DNA of 64,000 bases from Nitrospira sp. (GCA_019636835.1 JAHBWU010000006.1:20269-84268); one strand, 5' to 3'. Positions 36,533-45,880 are shown, counted from the first letter of the stretch. Numbers and translations are program-made. The notes: generated by a model from the letters alone, not told the origin.

Positions 36533-36672
36533 GATCGTTTTACGCCGCTCCGATGGCGATTGCAGGTGGAGTATGGCTACTACAACAATCGCAAGTCAAT
36601 TGTTCGTAGACGCTCCGAACTTTGACTTGATCAACAGTCACATCGACTGAAAGCCGTCTCGAAGACGATTCG

Positions 36673-36701
36673 TTGACGGTTATCAATCACGCCCGTATGA
36701 T
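36673..36701 (+). promoter_or_regulatory. Sigma-70-like promoter immediately before the HEAT-repeat gene
   Basis: TTGACG at 36673-36678, a 17-nt spacer and TATGAT at 36696-36701. The ATG of the downstream gene is at 36711, only 9 nt after the -10 box, so transcription would begin almost at the start codon. Confidence 0.5.
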
Positions 36702-36710
36702 CCTCCATCC

Positions 36711-37346
36711 ATGACCGAGCGTTACGAACAAGGGCAGGCGAACCTCACCCTGCTCGCCGTTCTAATCGGCTTTATTGTGGCCGGAGTCTGGATCTGGAAG
36801 CGGCTACCGGCCGACACTCAAGATTACATTGTTGATCAGGCTATACCGATGGCTGCGATGGGCCTGGCGCTCGCTATCTTGCTGTTCATTCCGATCAGAG
36901 CGGTATTTCGCCATCGTGCAAGGTCTCAAGAACGAGCCAACATGCTGACGTTATTCGAGCGAGAAACCGTTCAAGACAAGAAGCTGGAGACGGCCTTCGC
37001 TTTGCTTGAGATGAACGGGTACCGGGTGGAGGGCTTGGAGTCGGCGGTTCCAGCTTTGAAGGACCTGTTTATCATAACTCTACAACGAGCGTTGGGGGAT
37101 AAGCAGCATCGCGTCAGAGGAATGGCCGCCAGTCATCTGGGGGCGTTGCAAGATCTGTCGGTAGTGCCGTTGCTGGTCAAGGCCTTGGAAGATGACCATG
37201 CCTACGTGCGTTCCTGCGCAGCATTGGGACTTGGACGACTACGGGCGACGGAAACGCGTGAACGACTGAAGATCGTCATGGAACAGGATTGGGATCAAAC
37301 CGTCAGAAGCAGGGCCAGGGAAGCACTGGAACGGATGGGCGGGTAA
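36711..37346 (+). CDS. Membrane-anchored HEAT-repeat protein
   Basis: 211 residues. Two membrane segments near residues 13-28 and 46-65 (LLAVLIGFIVAGVWIW and AAMGLALAILLFIPI), then a cytoplasmic part with at least two HEAT/PBS-lyase-like repeats: RVRGMAASHLGALQDLSVVP and YVRSCAALGLGRLRATETRE. Probably a scaffold for protein interaction. Intergenic 37347-37763 downstream (417 bp) carries no gene I can support. Confidence 0.75.
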   Translation: MTERYEQGQANLTLLAVLIGFIVAGVWIWKRLPADTQDYIVDQAIPMAAMGLALAILLFIPIRAVFRHRARSQERANMLTLFERETVQDKKLETAFALLEMNGYRVEGLESAVPALKDLFIITLQRALGDKQHRVRGMAASHLGALQDLSVVPLLVKALEDDHAYVRSCAALGLGRLRATETRERLKIVMEQDWDQTVRSRAREALERMGG

Positions 37347-37763
37347 ACAATAAGGTCGTCGTAGCTGTACAGCCTACTCTCTTTAATTACGGGGCCCGAT
37401 GGTGAGCTAGATGATCGATCATGGCGCGAAATTTGGTGGACTGCAATCATCACTACCAGTCCAGCTTAGACACCTGATTTAGAGTGAGTACAGGAACAAT
37501 ATCAGGCCATGCAAACCGTTCGAGGAAACTGTTCGCTCTTATAAAGTGGCTAACTGAGCTGGCCCCTGGGAAAATTGACAACAGATCTCTACTAGGCCGC
37601 TGGTGTGGCTTCGTGCGCTTCGAACCGAACGATCTTGAGGTCCTTGCGGTTTTGCAGCGTGCCAAGTCACTTTTCAAACCAAGATGTCGTTTTCACAGTT
37701 TTCTTACAAAGGACTTATCCCGTGAATATCACGTCATTTGTGGAGGGAGAACCGCAGCCATCT

Positions 37764-38102
37764 TCAGTGCGCATGCATTCTCTTAAGAATCTCTTGAAGA
37801 AGGCCCGGATCGTCCATTGCTTGCGCCGCGCCCTTCGGGTCAAACTCGATCAAGGCTTCCAATGTGGTTCCCTGTTCCTGCAAACGCTCTCGAAAATTCG
37901 CGAGTTTATTCTGGAGAGACTGCCGGATGGCGAGGGGGTCAATGTTTTCAGGAATAGGCGCCCAAGCGTCCATCGGAATATCTTCTCCCTTCGCAATTGC
38001 AGCGTGAAGTGCTTTTCGCTGGAGCGGATTCTTGATCCATAATAGCCGTTGCTCCTGTTCAGCCGTGGGTCGGCGTCGCATAAGCCAGTCAAATAATCCC
38101 AT
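37764..38102 (-). CDS. Hypothetical small protein
   Basis: 112 residues, soluble, starting MGLFDWLMRRRPTAEQEQRL. Charged and helical, with no known motif. GGAGA lies just upstream of the start on the minus strand. It is the first of several unrecognised genes in an AT-richer stretch. Confidence 0.5.
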   Translation of the reverse strand: MGLFDWLMRRRPTAEQEQRLLWIKNPLQRKALHAAIAKGEDIPMDAWAPIPENIDPLAIRQSLQNKLANFRERLQEQGTTLEALIEFDPKGAAQAMDDPGLLQEILKRMHAH

Positions 38103-38237
38103 GGATGTTCTCCTTCATGGAACAGATTCGTGGGAATCGCGGGTATGAGGAAGTGTACCACTTCAAAGATTTTAGTCTCTCCCATCCTTCTTCCAATGTT
38201 CCTATTGCACATCAGAATCTCGGTTCCCCGCTGTGGA

Positions 38238-38429
38238 TCATATTTGTAGCCACTTCTGTTGGCATACGTGTCCGAGCAACACGAAGCCGGGGACATGGAT
38301 AATACCGTTAGTCGCTTCCTCCCAATAATTGGCAGTGAGTTTCCAATCGGCAAGCGGCTGGAGGCATCGAGCACACTTATTCGTATTTTCACAGCGGCAG
38401 GATACTGACATGATGCGGTGTCGGAACAC
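38238..38429 (-). CDS. Possible small cysteine-rich protein
   Basis: 63 residues, or 57 from the second Met at 38411. The pattern CRCENTNKCARC, then IHVPGFVLLGHVCQQKW, places five cysteines as expected for a small zinc-binding fold. No family recognised. It overlaps, in another frame, the antitoxin remnant at 38389-38540, so at most one of the two is currently functional. Confidence 0.4.
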   Translation of the reverse strand: MFRHRIMSVSCRCENTNKCARCLQPLADWKLTANYWEEATNGIIHVPGFVLLGHVCQQKWLQI

Positions 38430-38540
38430 GGGGCTTGGGTCGAGACAGTCGCGCTCCGCGGATAATGTTATACAGCTGTTGCCGCGTCACCTTCATCGCC
38501 TTGGCGGCTCCTCAAACTCTGTCCAGCTCACTCCCCAATC
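38389..38540 (-). pseudogene. Remnant of a HigA-like antitoxin (XRE HTH)
   Basis: The minus-strand frame reads AAKAMKVTRQQLYNIIRGAR then SRPKPRVPTPHHVSILPL and stops at 38389. The first part matches the recognition helix of HigA/VapI antitoxins (usual form ALGVSRQTLNRIINGR). An in-frame TGA lies just upstream and no complete helix-turn-helix can be rebuilt, so this is a fragment. Confidence 0.5.
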
Positions 38541-38558
38541 AGAAACTTTAGGGCAACC

Positions 38559-40157
38559 TTAACGATCTAATTCGGTTGCACCGTGGCGCTTAAGAAAGTT
38601 GATCATCTCAGCTGATTCAGCGTAATCTAGCGGCGTTTTTCCTGAGTTGTCACGAGGCATGCTCGTAGCTCCACGAGCAACTAGAATCTCAGCTGCAACC
38701 AAGTTGTTATCCTTCGCAGCAATGTGAAGCGGTGTTCTACCAGTGCTATCTCTATGAGCTACCTTCGCACCATGCTTCAGGAGTTGTAGGATAACGAGAG
38801 TCGCCAGTGCTTTACTGGCACCAGAAGGTTGGTTCAAGGTATAGATATTCGCTGCGACCGCTAGGTGAATTGGGATCCCTTCGAGACCAGGAAGCAGACT
38901 CTCCCCTACAACATTCGGGTCGGCTCCAAGCTCCAACAAAAGATTGATCGTACGGTATTGCTCTTCTTCGTAAATCGGGTTTCGCAATGCCACTATGAGC
39001 GCTGTCTGATCCCGATCATCTTTCGCGTTAGCCTTTAAATTTCCTTCACGTCCTAAGCGGATCAACTCAGCAGTGTCATTTCTCTCCGCAGCTCTGATAA
39101 ATCGTATGACCGAGGCCTTTGCAGTATTGACGCTTTGGATACCGTGCGCTCTCAGGACCTCCACAATTCTGGGCTGGTTGTAATGAATCGCCCACTCCAT
39201 CGGAGTTCGACCCTCCATTTCATTTCGTAAATTAGCACCATGTTGTATGAGTAGCTCGGTCAATTTGACCCACCCTTCTGAAATCGGAGCAAATAGTATC
39301 TCTCTGTCGTAGATGTTTGATACCTTGCCGCCGTGAGCGAATAGAGCATTTGCAATTTCAATCGTAGTTTCTTCAATCGTTAATCCTTTCTTTTCATACT
39401 TTTCCTCCTTGCCTCGCAGCCAAGCTCCTCTGGTTATAAGTGTGTCTAAGGCGGACAATTTTGTTTTGTGTGTCATATCAACCGCATTAGGATCGGCGCC
39501 ATCCTTCAGGGCTTTGATTACGCCTTGCAGATCCAGATTCCTGAGGGGGTCAAAGAGAAGACTATCGGCTTCGAGACGCCGAAGTAAGGCTGCTTCGTTA
39601 TTTTGAACGCGGGCGAAGTCCTTTTCGGTCTCCTTGATCCGATCAAGAGCCAGCTGTCGCTCATTACCAGCGGTTGCCCGCGCAGCAACTTGCTTCATCT
39701 TCTCCAGCTCCCGGCTGAGTCGGGCATATTCACTCTGAAGGTTCTTATACTCCTGAGCAACATTCTTGCCTTTGATCCGTTGAGCCAACTCCTCCATCTT
39801 GTCGGTGGTCACGGTCGCTCTAATCTTTGTGTAGAAGCGCAGTCCTTCTCCGACCAGGGTGCGAGTCTTTTCCAAAACCTCCACATTCAGCACCCCGCCT
39901 GCGAGAGTCTGTATTTCTTCGGTTGTTAAATCGTAGTTATGGGTTTTTGTGTAAGCCTCAACATAGGTACCAGCCTGCTCCAAGGCAGCTTGCTTGGCCT
40001 TCTGAATCACTTGAGACTCTGCGATTGATGGAGATTCACCATCTCCCATCGTGTAACTGGCTTCAGACATTATTACCTTGATCTCAGCAAGGCAGTAGGG
40101 GACGAAGCCTCCTACTGCTATCACAATGCCAAGAAAGAGAGGCAAAGGGAATCTCAT
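38559..40157 (-). CDS. Secreted coiled-coil protein with ankyrin repeats
   Basis: 532 residues. Signal peptide of ~24 residues (LFLGIVIAVGGFVPYCLA). Residues ~25-130 resemble the LPP20/FlgT-like N-terminal module (AKQAALEQAGTYVEAYTKT, RFYTKIRATVTTD), followed by a coiled coil (about 132-190) and at least six ankyrin repeats (for example GRTPLHIAAKDNNLVAAEIL, DNSGKTPLDYAESAEMINFL). GGAGG lies before the start. Periplasmic binding role inferred. AT-richer than flanking core genes, suggesting acquisition. Confidence 0.82.
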   Translation of the reverse strand: MRFPLPLFLGIVIAVGGFVPYCLAEIKVIMSEASYTMGDGESPSIAESQVIQKAKQAALEQAGTYVEAYTKTHNYDLTTEEIQTLAGGVLNVEVLEKTRTLVGEGLRFYTKIRATVTTDKMEELAQRIKGKNVAQEYKNLQSEYARLSRELEKMKQVAARATAGNERQLALDRIKETEKDFARVQNNEAALLRRLEADSLLFDPLRNLDLQGVIKALKDGADPNAVDMTHKTKLSALDTLITRGAWLRGKEEKYEKKGLTIEETTIEIANALFAHGGKVSNIYDREILFAPISEGWVKLTELLIQHGANLRNEMEGRTPMEWAIHYNQPRIVEVLRAHGIQSVNTAKASVIRFIRAAERNDTAELIRLGREGNLKANAKDDRDQTALIVALRNPIYEEEQYRTINLLLELGADPNVVGESLLPGLEGIPIHLAVAANIYTLNQPSGASKALATLVILQLLKHGAKVAHRDSTGRTPLHIAAKDNNLVAAEILVARGATSMPRDNSGKTPLDYAESAEMINFLKRHGATELDR

Positions 40158-40280
40158 ATTCCTCCTGAAGAAGATTAATGTACGAATGAGGACCTAACGT
40201 TACGCATGGCGCTTGTGACTTACCGAGTCTCGTCCAAGCATGTGGTGAGCGTTTTCACGAGCAATGCGTAACATGAGCGG

Positions 40281-40964
40281 TCACTCCTTGCTACTACGCA
40301 GCGTCCTGGCGATAACACACAAAGGGCGCCCTGGTGCGAGTTGCATCTCCTTGAAACTAGGTGCTGACTTCAGCTTGTCGACCTTTACATACAACACGTA
40401 TCTTCCGCAGTAGATCCGGTAGTAGTTGACGCCTTCGTACTTTTCACGAAATGGGTCCATGAATACCGGACCAAATTTCTCGTCGATCCATCTTACAATG
40501 CATACAGAATATTCCTCCTCCGAAGCAGGATCTCCGCGTAGTAATAGATTACGAATGATTGGCTCGTGAGTGCCTAACTTGACCTTCCGAAATGCTAGTT
40601 GAGCAGATGCATGTGCTCGCCACAGGACCGACAACGCGAACAGTTTCAGGACTGCGTAGTCGACATCCGGGAGGGACCAGGCCACGATCTTACTGTTGTG
40701 TCGGATGGGCGTGAACTCGTCGAAACGCTGTAGTAGTACTCGAGACGCATAGTCATCCCAAGGACCGAATCGCGTTTCCCCATCTTTGGTGACGATTGTA
40801 TTGTCGTAGATTCCGATAGGGACCTTTTGGGGATATGTATCGGAAGCATTGCTGATCAATCTACAGGGACCCTCACTCTGAGGAGGCAACTCATAGAACG
40901 CCTTCGGCACTATATGAGCTTTGACTGGCTGGCCAACTTTTCCTGTGAGCTTGCACGTAATCAT
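40281..40964 (-). CDS. Hypothetical protein with HNH-like N-terminal CxxT...H start
   Basis: 227 residues. Begins MITCKLTGKVGQPVKAHIVP, a pattern seen at the start of some zinc-ribbon/HNH-like proteins (C-x2-T...HIIP), but with only one Cys at the first position, so metal binding is doubtful. The rest (WRAHASAQLAFRKVKLG, YRIYCGRYVLYVKV) has no motif I know. AT-rich island gene. The 368-bp gap that follows (40965-41332) shows nothing recognisable. Confidence 0.5.
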   Translation of the reverse strand: MITCKLTGKVGQPVKAHIVPKAFYELPPQSEGPCRLISNASDTYPQKVPIGIYDNTIVTKDGETRFGPWDDYASRVLLQRFDEFTPIRHNSKIVAWSLPDVDYAVLKLFALSVLWRAHASAQLAFRKVKLGTHEPIIRNLLLRGDPASEEEYSVCIVRWIDEKFGPVFMDPFREKYEGVNYYRIYCGRYVLYVKVDKLKSAPSFKEMQLAPGRPLCVIARTLRSSKE

Positions 40965-41332
40965 CGCGCTGATGGCGCGTTATGGTTGCTTTTAATCACT
41001 TGTAAGCGCTCTCTTGTGTAGCTTCGACGTGTTATGTAGACCGGCATAATTTCCGCTATAGCCGCGTACCTAAAAGGACTAAACCTCGTGCGTTAAAAGA
41101 TAGGGGCATGGACAACACAGTAGTGTGGTCTTGTAATCATGTATTGCATCGACAGTTGCGTTCCGGAGAACAGATGATGCACGCTACGAATTGTAGGGGA
41201 TTGGGAACAGAAGGCAAGAAAAGATGCACTGCCAGGGACTGCTCTGATGAAAATCTGGCAATGCCAGCCGTCGGGTTCCGATATCACGCGATCGTTCAGC
41301 GACTCAAAGCCCCGAGGCTTCAAAACTGAAAT

Positions 41333-42172
41333 CTATTCTTGGGTCCACTCAATCACGGCAATCTCCGGCCGGCAGTTCAAGCGAAACGGGAGGAAGGACC
41401 AACCTAATCCTCGGTTGACGTACAGCCTGTGCCGATCGGTTTCGTGCCAGCCCGCCACGCGGCCATTACATCCGGGAGGAAGCCAGAAGGTGGGTATGCC
41501 CGGCACTCTCCACTGCCCGCCATGACTGTGTCCGCAAAGGATCAAGTCAATGGCATGATGCGGTTCGACATAGTCGAGGATGTTGGGAGCATGCGCCAGC
41601 AGCAACGTAAAGCGGGAGTCGGCGCGAGGCGGGACGCATCGAAGATCCGCACGATGAAGCGATGGATCATCGACGCCGACGATCGCGAGTTCTCCATTTC
41701 CCGTTGAAACAATGACACGTTGGTTCACCAGCAGCGTGATCTTGTGCCGATCGGCAAGTTCAGAAAACTGTGACACAGGCACTCCGCTATAATGGTCGTG
41801 ATTGCCCAATGTCATGTACAGGGGCGCGATGGCGCGTAGCTGTTCGAGAAATCGAAAAAGATGGGGGAGACCTTCCGGTACGTTGAGCAGGTCCCCGGTG
41901 ATGAAAATCCAATCAGGGTGAAGTTCCCTCACGGATTCGACGATACGATCATGCCTCGGATGATATCGATCCAGGTGCAGGTCCGTGAGATGGACTGCAC
42001 GACGACCGACAAGAAACGTATGTGGGTGAGTGAGCGTGGAAACGTCATGATCGGACAAACCCCATTCCCAATGGGGAACCTGGCTGAATGCCCGATAGAG
42101 CGGCTCGCTTAAGCAATACCCGATGAACGATCGTACGTGATCAGGCCATGAGACCGTCCGTCGCCTGCTCAT
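41333..42172 (-). CDS. Calcineurin-like metallophosphoesterase (YkuE/YaeI type)
   Basis: Start set at the ATG at 42170-42172 (MSRRRTVSWPDHVRS); a longer frame to 42241 is less likely. 279 residues. All metallophosphoesterase blocks are present: LTDLHLDRYH, FITGDLLN, LGNHDHYSG, LLAHAPN and LCGHSHGGQ. Related YkuE/YaeI proteins act on membrane-linked phosphate esters such as UDP-sugar lipids. No signal peptide is obvious with this start. It is divergent from truD. Confidence 0.9.
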   Translation of the reverse strand: MSRRRTVSWPDHVRSFIGYCLSEPLYRAFSQVPHWEWGLSDHDVSTLTHPHTFLVGRRAVHLTDLHLDRYHPRHDRIVESVRELHPDWIFITGDLLNVPEGLPHLFRFLEQLRAIAPLYMTLGNHDHYSGVPVSQFSELADRHKITLLVNQRVIVSTGNGELAIVGVDDPSLHRADLRCVPPRADSRFTLLLAHAPNILDYVEPHHAIDLILCGHSHGGQWRVPGIPTFWLPPGCNGRVAGWHETDRHRLYVNRGLGWSFLPFRLNCRPEIAVIEWTQE

Positions 42173-42296
42173 CCCGCAACCTGTCGTTTGCCTGATCGTT
42201 TCCGCATGGACGAAAAAAGTATACCATGGGCTTGTTTCCAACCAGATGTGACAACACGTTTCTGGGGACAGCCGTCATTCCAACGAAGGACAACGC

Positions 42297-43343
42297 GTGA
42301 CGCAACCAACCGACCCCTTCCTCACCGGCGACCTGCCTGGAATCGGTGGAGAAATCCGCACTGTGCCCGAAGACTTTCAAGTTGAAGAACGGCCGCTCTA
42401 TCTTCCTTGCGGGGAAGGCGAACATTTGTACGTGACCATCACCAAACGTGGTCTTTCCACTCCGGATCTGGTCCGCCGCCTCTCATCCATGTTGGGTGTG
42501 AAAACACAGGCCATCGGCGTGGCGGGTCTGAAGGACGCGCGAGCCGTCACGACTCAGATGGTGTCCTTGCAAGGAGTCCGTCCGGAACAGATCTCTCGCC
42601 TCAGGATCGATGAGATCGTCCTCAACGTGCAGATCCTTGGGCCCCATCGTAATCGGCTACGAACCGGCCATCATTCCGGCAATCGCTTCCGTTTAGTCAT
42701 CCGCAATGTCGCCGATCACGCGGCTGAAACCGTGCCGGCCATCCTTCAACAACTGAGCCTCCGAGGCATTCCAAACTACTTCGGGCCACAGCGGCAAGGG
42801 AAAGACGGTGATAACTACTGCATCGGCGCTCTGTTGCTGCATGATGCGCGTCGGCGCGAGAAGATGAGTCGCGCTACTCGCATCTGGTATCTGAACTCCT
42901 ACCAATCATTCTTGTTCAATCGGATACTTGCACGAAGAATCGACCATCTCGATAAGGTTTTCGTCGGTGATTGGGCCATGAAGTCGGACAATGGCGCCTG
43001 CTTTCAAGTCGAGGATGCCGAGAAGGAACAATCGCGAGCGGATCGTTTTGAAATCAGCCCAACGGGTATCCTTTTTGGTTCGCGGGTATCCTGGGCAAAC
43101 GGCGAGCCCGGCAAAATCGAGGAAGCCGTCATCGCTGAAGCAGGTGCGACCAAGGAAGGCCTCGTTGCCGCTGCTAAGGCTTGCGGATTCCGTGGCGAGC
43201 GCAGAGCGCTTCGTATTCCCCTTGCTGAACTTGAATGGTCACTAAACGGCTCCATTCTTGTCCTGTCCTTTAACCTGCCTCCCGGAGCCTACGCCACGAG
43301 CATACTTCGGGAGTTGATGAAAGCATCCCCGGCGAACTCTTAG
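42297..43343 (+). CDS. truD: tRNA pseudouridine(13) synthase
   Basis: 348 residues from a GTG start with AAGGA 6 nt upstream. Catalytic Asp is D80 in VAGLKDARAVTTQ, the same position as in E. coli TruD. Further blocks: EDFQVEERPLY, GHHSGNRFRLVIRN, IPNYFGPQRQGKDGDN and NSYQSFLFNRIL. Modifies U13 in some tRNAs. Full length. Confidence 0.95.
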   Translation: MTQPTDPFLTGDLPGIGGEIRTVPEDFQVEERPLYLPCGEGEHLYVTITKRGLSTPDLVRRLSSMLGVKTQAIGVAGLKDARAVTTQMVSLQGVRPEQISRLRIDEIVLNVQILGPHRNRLRTGHHSGNRFRLVIRNVADHAAETVPAILQQLSLRGIPNYFGPQRQGKDGDNYCIGALLLHDARRREKMSRATRIWYLNSYQSFLFNRILARRIDHLDKVFVGDWAMKSDNGACFQVEDAEKEQSRADRFEISPTGILFGSRVSWANGEPGKIEEAVIAEAGATKEGLVAAAKACGFRGERRALRIPLAELEWSLNGSILVLSFNLPPGAYATSILRELMKASPANS

Positions 43344-43408
43344 TTCCACTCATTTTCTTTTCCCCGCGATAATAGGTGATAAAATATACACATTCCGTGA
43401 GTGCCACG

Positions 43409-44653
43409 ATGAACCACTACCAAGAAAGCGTATACCTTCAAGGGCACATCATCGACTCTCTCGTGCTCGCCAAGGTGCTCGATCTCATCCTGATGATGGG
43501 GGGAACCTTCGACCTGGAGGACGTTCACATCGGCAAGACACGGGAGGAACCGTCTCGTGCTCGTATCCGAATCCAAACAGGATCGAGACCGCTCTTAGAC
43601 GACATTTTAAAGGCGATTCAACCTCACGGCGCCTCGATCGAACGGGAAGCGGATTGCCGGACCGATAGGGCACCCGCTGACGGCGTGTTACCCGATGACT
43701 TCTACGCGACGACCCATCTGCCCACCCAGATCCGGCTCAACGGTCGATGGCTGGACGTAGATCGGATTGAGATGGACCTCGCTATCGCGGTCAATGAGGT
43801 GGGCTCCGTTGCCCAGGCCGTGCCGATGGGCGAAGTTCGCCGAGGGGATCGGATCGTGGTCGGTCGAGAAGGGGTGCGTGTCATACCACTGCAACGTCCG
43901 CAAGAGCGAGATGTATTTGGGTTCATGGAGTCTCAAGTGTCGGCTGAACGGCCCCATGGTCATATCATCGTCGACATCGCAACTCGAATGCGTCAATTGA
44001 GAGAGCGGCACAAGCAGAAACAGGCCGATTCACATGTCTTGTTGGCCGGTGGACCAGCCATCATTCATGCCGGTGGTCGAGAAGCCCTGACCTGGCTGAT
44101 CGAACAGGGGTTCATTCATATACTATTTTGCGGGAATGCGCTGGCTGCGCATGACATGGAAGCGGATCTGTTCGGCACGTCACTCGGCTACGGGCTCACT
44201 GCAGGACGCGCAGTCCCACATGGCCATGAGCACCATTTGAGGACCATCAACCGAATTCGAGGCATCGGCGGTATTGAGGCGGCGGTGATGTCGGGAATGA
44301 TCAAACAAGGAATTATGGCGGCTTGCGTCAGGCGAGGTGTGCCCGTGGTCATGTCCGGGACGATTCGCGATGACGGTCCCTTGCCCGGAGTGATTACAGA
44401 TTCCGTTCACGCACAACGCGCGATGCGGGCCTTGATTCCAGAAGTTGGGCTGGCTCTCCTCGTCGCCTCGACCCTACACTCCGTGGCGACGGGCAATCTT
44501 CTGCCGGCAACTGTTCCCACTGTCTGTGTAGATGTGAACCCATCGGTCCCGACCAAGCTGGCCGACCGGGGGAGCTTTCAGGCAGTCGGCCTCGTCATGG
44601 ATGCGGCATCGTTTCTGTCGGAACTCGCCAGGGTGTTGGGGAGGGCGACATGA
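43409..44653 (+). CDS. LOR/SDH-domain ornithine cyclodeaminase-type protein (TIGR00300-like)
   Basis: Start taken at the ATG at 43409, just before the conserved VYLQGHIIDS; a GTG at 43376 is an alternative. 414 residues. The N-terminal LOR/SDH conserved region (GGTFDLEDVHIGK, RARIRIQTGSRPLL) and the larger NAD-binding-type part (GPAIIHAGGREALTWLIEQG, GNALAAHDME, CVDVNPSVPTKLADRG) match the C-terminal half of cyanobacterial AgrE/ArgZ-type enzymes, which make proline from ornithine. Its TGA overlaps the next ATG (ATGA), coupling it to the arginine dihydrolase-type gene. Confidence 0.82.
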   Translation: MNHYQESVYLQGHIIDSLVLAKVLDLILMMGGTFDLEDVHIGKTREEPSRARIRIQTGSRPLLDDILKAIQPHGASIEREADCRTDRAPADGVLPDDFYATTHLPTQIRLNGRWLDVDRIEMDLAIAVNEVGSVAQAVPMGEVRRGDRIVVGREGVRVIPLQRPQERDVFGFMESQVSAERPHGHIIVDIATRMRQLRERHKQKQADSHVLLAGGPAIIHAGGREALTWLIEQGFIHILFCGNALAAHDMEADLFGTSLGYGLTAGRAVPHGHEHHLRTINRIRGIGGIEAAVMSGMIKQGIMAACVRRGVPVVMSGTIRDDGPLPGVITDSVHAQRAMRALIPEVGLALLVASTLHSVATGNLLPATVPTVCVDVNPSVPTKLADRGSFQAVGLVMDAASFLSELARVLGRAT

Positions 44654-45450
44654 GCCGCCTCCTCGTCTGTCCTCCGGATTTTTTCGGGATTGAGTATGAG
44701 ATCAACCCCTGGATGCGCCTTACCAATCGCGTGAATCACGGACAGGCGGTGCAACAATGGCATGAATTGATGTGCGTGTTTGAAAAGGACCTTGGAGTCA
44801 TTCTCGAACGAATGACTCCCATTCCTGGGTTACCCGATCTCGTATTTACGGCCAATGCCGGCATCCTGGTTGGACGAACCGCCGTCGTGAGTCGCTTCCG
44901 GTATCCTGAACGGCAACGAGAAGAAGCTCACTTTGAGCATTGGTTTCGCAGGCATGGCTATGAGGTGATGACGGTAGAAGCAGGCATTCATTTTGAAGGA
45001 GCGGGGGATCTCCTGGGCTTCCCGGAATACTGGTTCGGCGGATATCGACAGCGATCAGATATCCGCGTCTTTCCGATCCTCAGTGAGCGTTTTCACCAAG
45101 AGATTATTCCGCTTGAGCTCGTCGACAGCCGTTTCTACCATCTGGATACCTGCTTCTGTCCATTGAGCGGCGGCGAGCTTTTGTATTTCCCCGCAGCCTT
45201 TGATAGCTATGGCCGGACCGCGATTGCCGAACGTGTTCCGGACAAGCTGCGTCTCGCTGTTACGGAAGAGGAAGCCTTGAAGTTCGCCTGCAATGCCGTC
45301 TGTGTCGGGAAACACGTCGTCCTCCCAGCCGGATGCCCCACCACTGAGGCTTGGCTCCGTATGAGAGGGTATGAAACCCACCCAGTTCAGCTTGATGAAT
45401 TCATGAAATCCGGTGGGGCAGCCAAGTGCCTCACTCTGGCGCTGGACTGA
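44650..45450 (+). CDS. argZ: Arginine dihydrolase (ArgZ/AgrE-type; amidinotransferase fold)
   Basis: 266 residues. Strong resemblance to the N-terminal domain of cyanobacterial ArgZ/AgrE, which converts arginine to ornithine, CO2 and two ammonia. Motifs and probable catalytic residues: EINPWM (N19), LVFTANAG (N69), FEGAGD, RFYHLDTCFCPL (H164) and GGAAKCLTL (C260). The other possibility is dimethylargininase of the same fold, but the INPWM and CFCPL blocks favour dihydrolase. Coupled to the LOR/SDH gene by ATGA; the two would run arginine to proline in separate polypeptides. Confidence 0.85.
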   Translation: MSRLLVCPPDFFGIEYEINPWMRLTNRVNHGQAVQQWHELMCVFEKDLGVILERMTPIPGLPDLVFTANAGILVGRTAVVSRFRYPERQREEAHFEHWFRRHGYEVMTVEAGIHFEGAGDLLGFPEYWFGGYRQRSDIRVFPILSERFHQEIIPLELVDSRFYHLDTCFCPLSGGELLYFPAAFDSYGRTAIAERVPDKLRLAVTEEEALKFACNAVCVGKHVVLPAGCPTTEAWLRMRGYETHPVQLDEFMKSGGAAKCLTLALD

Positions 45451-45523
45451 GTCTCGACAGTCGTCACCCATCACGAATGAATCGGCTGAATTTGGCCTCT
45501 CTCGACGTATGACAGTTGACGTC

Positions 45524-45880
45524 CTATTTCTTCCGAAAGAGAAACGCGCCATACATGCCGGCAATCGCAATCGTGACGAGTTCAATCGTCAGGAGCATGC
45601 GGCTGACGACGGCTTCCGGGGCAGGAGGAGAGAGGATGAAATACATACCGAGAAACTCAGGTATTTGAGTCGGCGGAGTTTCCCATGGGGGGAATAGCAC
45701 GGCCAGAATCAGTACAACGACCATTCCGTAGAGGACCGTGACGTTGAGCTGCTCCGGTGCTGTTGGGTTTATGCGAGAAGCTGGTGAGTCATTCGTCTTA
45801 CCGTCGAGCCGCCGGCCGCATTGGATACAGAAACGGTTGATCTCCGGTTGCGACCGGCTACAGGCAGGGCAGTTTTGCAT
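45524..45880 (-). CDS. Zinc-ribbon membrane protein
   Basis: 118 residues from the ATG at 45878-45880. The N-terminal ribbon is CPACSRSQPEINRFCIQCG (two CxxC pairs). Two membrane segments follow (TVLYGMVVVLILAVLFPPW and LLTIELVTIAIAGMYGAFLF), ending in a basic RKK. No known family; the ribbon-plus-membrane layout occurs in many small bacterial proteins. Confidence 0.65.
   Translation of the reverse strand: MQNCPACSRSQPEINRFCIQCGRRLDGKTNDSPASRINPTAPEQLNVTVLYGMVVVLILAVLFPPWETPPTQIPEFLGMYFILSPPAPEAVVSRMLLTIELVTIAIAGMYGAFLFRKK

Noticed and set aside
37453..37677. Minus-strand frame ending WPDIVPVLTLNQVSKLDW in the 417-bp gap after the HEAT-repeat gene.
   Set aside because: No family match, no ribosome site, and overlapping frames on the other strand are equally open; treated as noncoding.
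40193..40275. attC-like (integron) site suggested by ACCTAAC, GTTACGCAT and ATGCGTAAC around 40193-40275.
   Set aside because: The outer R''/R' boxes do not pair and no integrase or cassette array is present; kept only as an inverted repeat within the island finding.
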